DNA from: Prevotellaceae bacterium
Lineage (GTDB): Bacteria > Bacteroidota > Bacteroidia > Bacteroidales > UBA932
Direction of reading: 5' to 3'
DNA length: 7,493 bases
NCBI GenBank assembly: GCA_031264875.1
Contig: JAISDK010000006.1
Location: 1 to 7,493, forward strand
Shown: piece by piece, positions 1 to 5,671 of the stretch
Layout of the letters: the number at the start of each line of letters is the position of its first letter
Position numbering within the stretch: position 1 is the stretch's first letter
The notes under the pieces: generated by a model
What the model saw: only the letters and a program-made list of their open reading frames with translations
What the model was told of the DNA's origin: nothing
Databases searched by the model: none
Program-made: the position numbers and the translations under genes

Positions 1-133
1 TGCAGACCACAACAGTCTCCCGCGAAGCTGCGGGGAACTTTTGCAGACCACAAAAGTCTCCCGCGAGGCTGCGGGGGACTTTTGCAGACCACAAAAGTCT
101 CCCGCGAAGCTGCGGGGGACTTTTGCAGACCAA
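1..133. repeat. Tandem 41-bp hairpin-forming repeat, three units plus a partial fourth
   Basis: Three head-to-tail units start at 1, 42 and 83, each beginning TGCAGACCACAA, with a 10-base start of a fourth at 124. Each unit contains an inverted repeat with 13-bp arms around a 6-base loop: 11-23/30-42, 52-64/71-83 and 93-105/112-124. Units 2 and 3 pair throughout except for one T.G position (59/76 and the equivalent), which is a wobble pair only in a plus-strand transcript and becomes an A/C mismatch in a minus-strand one. Unit 1 has two uncompensated mismatches (13/40 and 17/36). Unit 2 differs from unit 3 only in its loop (GAGGCT against GAAGCT). The arms begin with AAAA and end with TTTT, so a transcript from either strand would look terminator-like. 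Spacing and size do not fit CRISPR, because there are no unique spacers. It resembles intergenic REP-like palindrome arrays. The array probably extends past the left edge. Confidence 0.9.
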
Positions 134-437
134 ATTTAATACCACAAGCTGTTCAAATCAAATTCGGTTTATGTAATAAATATGCGTTACTTTTACGTCA
201 TTGAATAAATGGTTACGATACGACGTTCGGAATACGAATCAATGAAACAACAAATATCAGATTTGACATCCTATATAGAATTATTTCGTGCGGAAATATC
301 GCTGTTAAAAAATGGAAGAGACAGCCGTACCATTTCTACCTCACCATATAGATAACGTACTTGAAGAGTGGAAGCCGGTTAAAGATTATGTTTCAAATGC
401 TTTGTCGGATCAAATTATTCATTAAATATTTTTTTAC
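134..437. other. Intergenic region between the repeat array and the lrp promoter
   Basis: About 300 bases hold no convincing intact gene. Besides the IS66-like fragment (209-355), a second overlapping frame at 312-425 encodes 37 residues beginning MEETAVPFLPHHIDN, with the phrase LEEWKPVKDYVSN. It has no recognised domain and no evident ribosome binding site. It could be a further piece of decayed mobile DNA or a chance frame. The rest (134-208) is AT-rich, with no strong hairpin or promoter match that I can see. Confidence 0.4.
209..355 (+). pseudogene. Probable remnant of an IS66-type transposase N-terminus
   Basis: A 48-codon reading frame runs from ATG 209 to TAA 353-355. It starts MVTIRRSEYESMKQQ, continues as a helical leucine-containing stretch, and ends with LLKNGRDSRTISTSP just before the stop. 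In Bacteroidetes IS66-type transposases the N-terminus has the same plan: a short 'I.K.EYE.LK' start, a coiled coil, then a basic 'LLK.GK.S.TSSTPPS' segment leading into the rest of the protein. Here everything after that segment is missing, and no DDE domain is found in any frame nearby. I therefore read it as a decayed fragment rather than a working gene. No terminal inverted repeats or target duplication were seen. The assignment comes from remembered family features. A short unrelated hypothetical peptide is the main alternative. Confidence 0.4.
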
Positions 438-445
438 TACATTTG
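438..445 (+). promoter_or_regulatory. Bacteroidetes-type -7 promoter box for the lrp-ppi-pheS-tsaB operon
   Basis: The sequence TACATTTG matches the Bacteroidetes -7 consensus TAnnTTTG exactly and lies 30 bases before the ATG at 476, predicting a leader of roughly 20-25 nt. No convincing TTTG -33 element is found 19-21 bases upstream, where the sequence is only an AT-rich run. The box overlaps a TTG at 443 that would otherwise extend the following gene by 11 codons, so that TTG can hardly be the start. Confidence 0.55.
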
Positions 446-475
446 CGCGTTAAATTTGGAACCGGAATATTTTAT

Positions 476-982
476 ATGTCAAGTTTTTTGTTAGACGAAA
501 TGGACCAGAAGATTCTTTTTCACTTGGTATGCAATGCACGAACGCCCTTTTTGGAGATAGCGCGCGAATGTGGAGTGTCGGGAGCAGTGGTTCATCAGAG
601 GGTTAAAAAGATGGAAGACGCAGGTATAATTGTCGGTTCGCAGTTTATAATCAAACCGGAAATTTTGGGTTACAGTGTTTGTGCTTTTGTAGGAATACAA
701 TTGACCGAGCCAAGCAAGTATAATGAAGTGACAGTTAAGTTGATGAATGTTTTCGAAGTAGTTGAATGTCATTACGTCACAGGCGATTATGCTGTATTGA
801 TAAAAATATTTTGCAGGGACAATAACCATTTGCTGACGACGCTTGCGGAGAAAATCCATACTATTTCGGGAATAGAAAAAACTCATACGTTTTTATCGCT
901 CGACAGGGCATTTGAACGTCAGGTGTATGTGAAGGACGAGAATATTAAAAAACAATTAATAACTGTAAATAATAATGAATAA
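476..982 (+). CDS. Lrp/AsnC family transcriptional regulator
   Basis: The 168-residue protein has the two-part Lrp/AsnC structure. An N-terminal winged helix-turn-helix (about residues 7-52; DQKIL, then EIARECGVSGAVVHQRVKKME as DNA-binding helices) is followed by an alpha/beta RAM effector-binding and oligomerisation domain (about 67-148), with VTGDYAVLIKI at 101-111 and the conserved end SLDRAFERQVYVKD at 141-154. Family members bind DNA as dimers or higher oligomers and respond to amino acids or related small molecules; the ligand here cannot be read from the sequence. I chose ATG 476 over an in-frame TTG at 443 because the TTG lies inside the -7 promoter box, and because MSSFLLDEMDQKIL is the usual family beginning. 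It is first in the operon, and its last 8 bases (ATGAATAA) overlap the start of the cyclophilin gene, suggesting translational coupling. Control of its own operon is plausible but only inferred. Confidence 0.92.
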   Translation: MSSFLLDEMDQKILFHLVCNARTPFLEIARECGVSGAVVHQRVKKMEDAGIIVGSQFIIKPEILGYSVCAFVGIQLTEPSKYNEVTVKLMNVFEVVECHYVTGDYAVLIKIFCRDNNHLLTTLAEKIHTISGIEKTHTFLSLDRAFERQVYVKDENIKKQLITVNNNE

Positions 983-1640
983 AAATATTGTATTATTGCT
1001 GATACTTGGATTATTAGCATCATGTAAAGAAGAAAAAAGTATGAAAGTATCACTCGAAACAAGTGAAGGAGACATTGTGATTCAATTGTATGAAGACACA
1101 CCGAAACACAGCGAAAACTTTCTTAAATTAGTTAAGAACGGTTACTATGACGGCGTTATTTTCCACAGGGTTATAGAGGGATTTATGATTCAGTCGGGCG
1201 ATCCCGATTCAAAAAATCCTGTTCCCGACGGACATTATGGGCGCGGCGGTCCGGATTATAAGATTCCTGCGGAAATCTTGCCTAACCATTACCATAAAAA
1301 AGGAGTTCTGGCAGCGGCGCGTAACAACAATCCTGCAAAGGAATCGTCGGGTTCGCAGTTTTATATAGTGCAGGGCAATGTTATAGACATTGAGGATCTG
1401 AAGGCTCTGGAAGAGAATAAAAAAGCCGTTAATTCCGATTTCAAATTCAGCGAAGAAGCTGTAAAAAGCTATACTGCAACAGGAGGCGCTCCTCATCTGG
1501 ACGGAGATTATACTGTTTTTGGAGAAGTTATTGAAGGTTTGGATGTAGTGGACAAAATCGCTTTGACCGAAACTCGACCTGACGACAGACCGGTTAAAGA
1601 TATTTTTATTAAGAAAGCCACTATTGTCAAGACAAAATAA
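975..1640 (+). CDS. Lipoprotein cyclophilin-type peptidyl-prolyl cis-trans isomerase
   Basis: The 221-residue protein begins with a lipoprotein signal: basic MNKN, hydrophobic residues 5-14, and the lipobox LASC with Cys17 as the lipidated residue. It should therefore act in the periplasm, anchored to a membrane, catalysing cis-trans isomerisation of X-Pro bonds during folding of exported proteins. The cyclophilin core follows: FHRVIEGFMIQSGD at 63-76 (catalytic Arg65, plus Phe70, Met71 and Gln73, matching Arg55, Phe60, Met61 and Gln63 of human CypA), SGSQFYIV at 125-132, and HLDGDYTVFGEV at 174-185. CypA Trp121 and His126 correspond to His174 and Tyr179, as is common in bacterial forms. A charged insertion of about 40 residues (135-172) precedes the HLDG motif and is typical of Bacteroidetes members. 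The start overlaps the lrp gene by 8 nt, and pheS begins 9 nt after the stop. Confidence 0.93.
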   Translation: MNKNIVLLLILGLLASCKEEKSMKVSLETSEGDIVIQLYEDTPKHSENFLKLVKNGYYDGVIFHRVIEGFMIQSGDPDSKNPVPDGHYGRGGPDYKIPAEILPNHYHKKGVLAAARNNNPAKESSGSQFYIVQGNVIDIEDLKALEENKKAVNSDFKFSEEAVKSYTATGGAPHLDGDYTVFGEVIEGLDVVDKIALTETRPDDRPVKDIFIKKATIVKTK

Positions 1641-1649
1641 TCCTTGCAG

Positions 1650-2669
1650 ATGAAAGAAAAAATAGAACAGTTACGCAAGAAGGTTGAGGAATTCAAATCG
1701 GAAACGCCTCAACATTTGGAGGAATTTCGCATACGTATTTTAGGAAAAAAAGGCGAACTCACCGAGATGTTCGATGAATTTAAAAATGTTGCATCCGAAG
1801 AGAAAAGAGAGATTGGAAAACTCCTGAACGAGGTGAAAATTTTAGTGCAGCAGAAACTAAAATCACAAAAAGAACTCTTCGACAATGTAGAAACCGGCAA
1901 AAATATAGCCGATAAAACTCTGCCTGCCAATGCCGACAATCCGGGATCGAGACATCCTGTTAATCTGGCAAAAAACGAGATACTGGAGATATTTACCCGC
2001 TTAGGCTTTACTGTTGCCGACGGACCCGAAATCGAGGACGACTGGCATGTGTTTTCTGCCCTGAATTTTCCCCCGAATCATCCGGCAAGGGATATGCAGG
2101 ATACATTTTTTATAGAGCAAAATCCTGATATACTGCTAAGAACACATACGAGTTCCATACAGGTCAGAACAATGGAACGGCAGAAACCGCCGATAAGAGT
2201 CGTTTGTCCCGGGAGAGTGTTTCGCAACGAAGCGATTTCGGCACGCGCTCACTGTATTTTTCATCAAGTAGAAGGACTGTATATTGATAAAAATGTGTCG
2301 TTTGCAGATATGAAACAGACACTTCTGTATTTTGCCCGTGAAATGTTTGGCGAAAACACGGAAATAAGGCTTAGGCCTTCGTTTTTCCCGTTCACCGAAC
2401 CTTCTGCCGAAATGGATGTGTCGTGTAAAATATGCGGAGGCAAAGGGTGCAACATCTGTAAATATACAGGATGGCTCGAAGTTCTCGGTTGTGGTATTGT
2501 CGATCCCAACGTCTTGGAAGCATGTGGTATAGATAGCAAGGAATATACGGGATATGCTTTTGGGATGGGAGTAGAACGTTTGGCGATGCTTAAATGGCAG
2601 GTCAAAGATTTGCGACTGTATTTCGAGAATGACGTCCGTTTTCTTGAACAGTTCCAATCTGTTATATAA
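1650..2669 (+). CDS. pheS: Phenylalanine--tRNA ligase alpha subunit
   Basis: This is the catalytic alpha subunit of cytosolic (alpha-beta)2 phenylalanyl-tRNA synthetase, which charges tRNA-Phe using ATP. The beta subunit gene pheT is not in the window. The protein has 339 residues, normal for the family. Residues 1-80 form the charged helical N-terminal arm that contacts tRNA. The class II core follows, with FSALNFPPNHPARD (135-148) near motif 1, motif 2 GRVFRNEAISARAHC (188-202), the Phe-pocket segment FFPFTEPSAE (245-254), and motif 3 GYAFGMGVERL (301-311) with its ATP-binding Arg310. Cys259, Cys262, Cys267 and Cys270 make a zinc-knuckle-like CxxC-x4-CxxC insert, typical of Bacteroidetes PheS. 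ATG 1650 is preferred over an in-frame TTG two codons earlier. It lies 9 nt after the cyclophilin stop and 15 nt before tsaB, so it is clearly within the same operon. Confidence 0.97.
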   Translation: MKEKIEQLRKKVEEFKSETPQHLEEFRIRILGKKGELTEMFDEFKNVASEEKREIGKLLNEVKILVQQKLKSQKELFDNVETGKNIADKTLPANADNPGSRHPVNLAKNEILEIFTRLGFTVADGPEIEDDWHVFSALNFPPNHPARDMQDTFFIEQNPDILLRTHTSSIQVRTMERQKPPIRVVCPGRVFRNEAISARAHCIFHQVEGLYIDKNVSFADMKQTLLYFAREMFGENTEIRLRPSFFPFTEPSAEMDVSCKICGGKGCNICKYTGWLEVLGCGIVDPNVLEACGIDSKEYTGYAFGMGVERLAMLKWQVKDLRLYFENDVRFLEQFQSVI

Positions 2670-2684
2670 TTAAAACCGTATAAT

Positions 2685-3392
2685 TTGGATTGTTTGATTC
2701 TTGGTATCGAAACGGGCGGCGATAACTGTTCTGTCGCCTTGTCGCAAGGAAATGAAATCGTTACACTCAAAGAAAGCGGCGGTAGAGAACATTCGAGATA
2801 TTTGTCAGTTTTCATTGACGATATTATCAAGGATTCAGGGTTTTCGTATGGAGATATTGACGCTGTCGCTGTAGGCAGAGGTCCCGGTTCATATACAGGA
2901 TTGAGGATAGGAGTGGCTACAGCCAAGGGAATATGCTATGGAACAGACAAACCGTTAATTGCAATTAACAGTTTGTTGTCACTGACTTCGGTGTGCCATA
3001 ATGTTTTTGTTCCCGATTCTTCACAGTTTTTATATTGTCCGCTGATTGACGCGCGTCGGCTGGAAGTTTATACGGCGCTATTCGATTCGTCGTTGCGACA
3101 ACTGTCTGATACGGAAGCAATGATAATTTCCGAAGATAGTTTTGCTGAAATATTGTCCACGAAAAAAATCTGCTTTTTCGGTAGTGGAATGAAAAAATGT
3201 AAAGAGATAATCACAAATCCTAACGCTATATTCGTCGAAGTAGAAAATTCTGCTTCGGGACTTGTACGCCCTGCTGTCGAAGCATTTAACAGCAAACGAT
3301 TTGAAGATACCGCATACTTTGAACCTTTTTATCTGAAAAATTTTGTTGCTACCGCTAAAAAGAGACCGGAAGCCGATAAGCATACCGAATAA
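2685..3392 (+). CDS. tsaB: tRNA threonylcarbamoyladenosine biosynthesis protein TsaB
   Basis: TsaB is the non-catalytic ASKHA-fold partner of TsaD. With TsaE they transfer the threonylcarbamoyl group made by TsaC to A37 of tRNAs reading ANN codons (t6A). The 235-residue protein shows the family landmarks: ILGIETGGDNCSVALS at 5-20 (phosphate-1-like loop), the signature GRGPGSYTGLRIGVATAKG at 64-82, DARRLEVYTALFD at 122-134, and the C-terminal YFEPFYLKNFVAT at 211-223, which is characteristic of Bacteroidetes TsaB. The start is TTG at 2685. There is no in-frame ATG between the pheS stop and this point, and the next methionine is at about residue 146, so a non-ATG start is required; a TTG three codons later is the alternative. 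The gap to pheS is 15 nt and both lie in the same frame. Transcription is expected from the promoter before lrp. Confidence 0.94.
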   Translation: MDCLILGIETGGDNCSVALSQGNEIVTLKESGGREHSRYLSVFIDDIIKDSGFSYGDIDAVAVGRGPGSYTGLRIGVATAKGICYGTDKPLIAINSLLSLTSVCHNVFVPDSSQFLYCPLIDARRLEVYTALFDSSLRQLSDTEAMIISEDSFAEILSTKKICFFGSGMKKCKEIITNPNAIFVEVENSASGLVRPAVEAFNSKRFEDTAYFEPFYLKNFVATAKKRPEADKHTE

Positions 3393-3568
3393 ACACGTTG
3401 AGAGTATGCTGGAAGAAGGTAATAAAGCATACAGGAACGAAAAACAGAGGCAGCTTTGTTACTGCTTAGCTAAGAGGTAAATGTTTTCACATATATTAAA
3501 CCTTTTTCTTTATTCGAATCTAAATATGGTGCATTTTTTTGTTAAAAAATATAAAAGACGCAACTTAA
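3393..3568. other. AT-rich intergenic stretch after tsaB
   Basis: No gene can be supported here. A 24-codon frame at 3406-3480 begins MLEEGNKAYRNEKQ. It has no recognised relative and may be chance or the residue of a lost gene. A perfect 10-bp palindrome, CTTAGCTAAG, occupies 3465-3474, just before the stop of that frame. It has no loop or following T-run, so it does not look like a terminator. No convincing intrinsic terminator for the upstream operon is visible. Confidence 0.3.
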
Positions 3569-3602
3569 TTTTGTATAGGATATGATTTTTTTGATAACTT
3601 TG
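3569..3602 (+). promoter_or_regulatory. Bacteroidetes-type promoter for the tandem M23 genes
   Basis: A -33 element TTTTG (3569-3573) is separated by 21 bases from a perfect -7 box TAACTTTG (3595-3602; consensus TAnnTTTG). This spacing is normal for the Bacteroidetes housekeeping sigma factor. Transcription should begin near 3608-3612, giving a leader of about 35 nt before the TTG start at 3645. It is the best promoter match in the window. Confidence 0.7.
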
Positions 3603-3644
3603 CGCTGAAAATTTTACAGGTTTCACTTTATTTATAGTTATTTA

Positions 3645-4631
3645 TTGATTAAAAAAAACTGCTTGACGAGAAGACATTATAAATATAACCCTGATACCCT
3701 TTTGTTTGAGGAGAAAGAAGTATCATTGCTGTTTCGAATTAAGAAAGCTGTTGTGACTTTTTTGAGTATAAGTGCAATTGCTACAGCATGGATTTTTGTG
3801 TATTCCTTATTCTTTGAAACCCCAAAAGAGATACATTTACTTAAAACTACCAATGAACTGATGATTTCGTATGAAATAATGTCTATGAAACTGGCTGAAA
3901 CTGAATCTACGCTGAATAGGGTAATGGAAAGAGACAATAATGTTTACAGAGCGGTTTTTGAGGAAGATACGATTCCATATACTATCAGAGACGCCGGATT
4001 CGGAGGAGTGGACAGATATGCGAAATACGAGAATCTGGGGATAAAAAATTCGGATTTGCTGATAGAGATTTATCGTCACCTCGATATACTTCAAAAGAAG
4101 GTATATATACAGTCAAAATCGTTTGACAGAGTTAGTGAACTGGCGTCCAACAAAATTTTGATGCAGCAATCCATGCCTATATTTGCGCCTGTTAGCCTTT
4201 CTCAAACACATTTGTCTTCCGTATTCGGATACAGAATTGATCCCGTATATGGTGGAGTACAGCATCACAAAGGTGTTGATTTATCGGGTAAGACAGGGTT
4301 GCCGATATATACTGCGGGCGACGGCACTGTAGTCTTAGCGTCATATAATGGGGGAGGATATGGCAATATGGTCGAAGTTGACCACGGTTTTGGATACACT
4401 ACCCGATATGCGCATCTCAACAAAATAAATGTGTTTGAAGGGCAGAAAGTGAAGCGTGGCGATAAAGTGGGCGAACTGGGAAGCACAGGTAAGTCTAAAG
4501 GGCCTCATCTTCATTACGAAATACGATTGAAAAATAATCCGCAAAATCCCTTGATTTATTTTGAAAACCAATTTAATCCCGAAGATTTCGAATTTGTAGA
4601 TCAGGGGGATGAGGAATTTATTTATGAATAA
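3645..4631 (+). CDS. Membrane-anchored M23 (LytM-type) metallopeptidase, complete catalytic site
   Basis: M23 enzymes are zinc endopeptidases that cut peptide cross-links or stem peptides of peptidoglycan; some act as activators of amidases. The 328-residue protein has a cytosolic tail with HYKYNPDTLLFEE (11-23), one membrane segment (about 35-57), a periplasmic coiled coil (about 62-110) containing RDNNVYRAVFE (96-106), a linker, and the M23 domain (about 186-303). The active site is complete: His208 and Asp212 in HKGVD, His257 in YAHL, and His288 and His290 in HLH. The fold motif FGYRIDP is at 194-200. The start is non-ATG: the frame is open from 3609 without ATG, and TTG 3645 follows a strong promoter; TTG 3663 is an alternative. 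It overlaps the next gene, a paralogue, by 8 nt. Whether it is a cell-wall hydrolase in growth or division is inferred from the family alone. Confidence 0.9.
   Translation: MIKKNCLTRRHYKYNPDTLLFEEKEVSLLFRIKKAVVTFLSISAIATAWIFVYSLFFETPKEIHLLKTTNELMISYEIMSMKLAETESTLNRVMERDNNVYRAVFEEDTIPYTIRDAGFGGVDRYAKYENLGIKNSDLLIEIYRHLDILQKKVYIQSKSFDRVSELASNKILMQQSMPIFAPVSLSQTHLSSVFGYRIDPVYGGVQHHKGVDLSGKTGLPIYTAGDGTVVLASYNGGGYGNMVEVDHGFGYTTRYAHLNKINVFEGQKVKRGDKVGELGSTGKSKGPHLHYEIRLKNNPQNPLIYFENQFNPEDFEFVDQGDEEFIYE
4611..4616 (+). promoter_or_regulatory. Ribosome binding site that fixes the start of the second M23 gene
   Basis: GAGGAA lies 7 bases before ATG 4624, inside the last codons of the upstream gene. 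It supports 4624 rather than the earlier in-frame ATG at 4609. The earlier ATG would put this purine run inside the coding sequence and add five residues that do not match the paralogue. Confidence 0.5.
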
Positions 4632-5601
4632 ACCGGGGCAGCCAAAAAAATTTAAATTCAATTCCGAAACTTTGAAATTTGAGGATGTTGGCAGAAGCAT
4701 ACAGCGAACAGTCAGACGAATTATTTCCTTTTTGATGTCAAGTTTTGCTATAGCGGTTATTTATTATTTAGTATATTTCTCATTTTTCGATACTTATTCC
4801 GAACATTCTATTAAGAGGGAAAATAAAATTCTTACAGAACATCTTGTCGAAATCAATGAACAGTACAAAAAACTCAATGAGGTAATTCTGAATATCTCGA
4901 AAAGAGATACCAATATATATAGCGTAATTTTCGAAACAAAGCCGTTCGACGATATACTTTTACCAGTAGAACGGTCGTCTGCAAGATATGAATTGCTTCA
5001 CACAAAGACAATAAAAGAACTGGTTTTGATGGCTGAAAGTAAAATGGCAGCATTGTCCGACCGAATCCATTCTCAATCGGAAATAGTTGACAGCGTGAAA
5101 AATCTGATAAATTTGAAGCAGGATGAAATCAGGTTTATTCCGTCAATTATTCCTATAAGAAATCTGCATGCCAATGCTGTAGGCGCTTCGGTAGGCGAAA
5201 AGATAAACCCGATACACAAGTCTTTGCATGTGCACAAAGGCATTGATTTTGCCGTTCCTGTAGGTTCGGATGTTATTGCAACAGCTTCGGGAACAGTGAA
5301 AGATGTAATAATAAAGAGATTCAGTACCGGTATAGAAATTGTTGTAGATCATGGAAATGATTACGAAACACGATATTTGTATCTCAACGAAGCCATGGTG
5401 AAAAAAGGGATGCAGGTCAATCGGGGCGATATTATTGGTAAAGTAGGAAATATCGGAGTAACAGTGCCGCACCTGCATTATGAAGTTAGGATAGGGGGGA
5501 AGATTGCCGACCCTCTTAACTATTTCTTTATGGAACTTTTGCCAAAAGATGCAATACTGTTCGCAAAAACATCTCTGAACAAGGGGCAGTCGCTTGATTA
5601 A
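4624..5601 (+). CDS. Membrane-anchored M23-family protein, probably catalytically impaired paralogue
   Basis: The 325-residue protein is a diverged copy of the preceding gene with the same layout: a cytosolic tail with KFKFNSETLKFED (9-21), one membrane segment (about 33-55), a coiled coil with RDTNIYSVIFE (94-104), and an M23 domain (about 185-300). The zinc ligands are kept: His204 and Asp208 in HKGID, and His285 in HLH, along with its neighbour His283. The histidine of the usual YxHL motif, a catalytic residue in LytM-type peptidases (His257 in the neighbour), is Tyr253 here (RYLYLNEAM). The usual FGxRxxP motif has become VGEKINP (190-196). It may still fold and bind zinc but is probably weak or inactive as an enzyme, perhaps acting as a binding or activating partner, as in EnvC-type LytM factors. 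The start at 4624 overlaps the upstream gene by 8 nt (ATGAATAA), implying coupled translation and possibly a fixed ratio of the two proteins. Confidence 0.88.
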   Translation: MNKPGQPKKFKFNSETLKFEDVGRSIQRTVRRIISFLMSSFAIAVIYYLVYFSFFDTYSEHSIKRENKILTEHLVEINEQYKKLNEVILNISKRDTNIYSVIFETKPFDDILLPVERSSARYELLHTKTIKELVLMAESKMAALSDRIHSQSEIVDSVKNLINLKQDEIRFIPSIIPIRNLHANAVGASVGEKINPIHKSLHVHKGIDFAVPVGSDVIATASGTVKDVIIKRFSTGIEIVVDHGNDYETRYLYLNEAMVKKGMQVNRGDIIGKVGNIGVTVPHLHYEVRIGGKIADPLNYFFMELLPKDAILFAKTSLNKGQSLD

Positions 5602-5616
5602 TTGAGAGTGGAAAAA

Positions 5617-5648
5617 TTGAGAATAAAATCACATAAATCGAATATTTG
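5617..5648 (+). promoter_or_regulatory. Weak candidate promoter for the formimidoyltransferase gene
   Basis: TTG at 5617-5619 and AATATTTG at 5641-5648 are 21 bases apart, one base off the TAnnTTTG -7 consensus, and would start transcription about 15-20 bases before ATG 5672. A second near match, TACATTTA (5658-5665), lies too close to the start codon and has no -33 partner. Read-through from the M23 unit, 70 bases upstream, is equally possible. Confidence 0.25.
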
Positions 5649-5671
5649 CATACTTGTTACATTTATTGCGT

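Noticed and set aside
1..133. CRISPR array
   Set aside because: The units are contiguous 41-bp copies with no variable spacers between repeats, and each is a self-complementary hairpin. No cas genes are present.
135..170. Possible riboswitch or tRNA in the left non-coding region
   Set aside because: No cloverleaf, TPsiC-like motif or conserved riboswitch core could be found in 134-437.
312..425. Small gene encoding 37 residues, with EWKPVKDY recalling the NUMOD4 motif of homing endonucleases
   Set aside because: Only a few residues resemble NUMOD4, the rest of the motif and any HNH domain are missing, and the frame overlaps the IS66-like fragment. Chance similarity is more likely.
443..475. 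Extended N-terminus of the Lrp-type regulator from TTG 443
   Set aside because: The TTG lies inside a perfect -7 promoter box, and the extra residues do not match the family N-terminus.
1380..1492. Insertion within the cyclophilin as a possible foreign domain
   Set aside because: A charged insert of about 40 residues before HLDG is common in Bacteroidetes cyclophilins, so it is a family feature rather than a fusion.
2136..2926. Long minus-strand open frames across pheS and tsaB
   Set aside because: They lie opposite strongly conserved genes, encode low-complexity Ser/Pro/Phe-rich sequences with no domain, and are shadows of those genes.
3406..3480. 24-codon gene after tsaB
   Set aside because: It is too short to judge, has no recognised relative and no clear ribosome binding site. 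Its palindrome CTTAGCTAAG lacks the loop and T-run of a terminator.
4609..4623. Earlier ATG start for the second M23 protein
   Set aside because: It would place GAGGAA inside the gene and add residues absent from the paralogue; ATG 4624 has that purine run 7 bases upstream.
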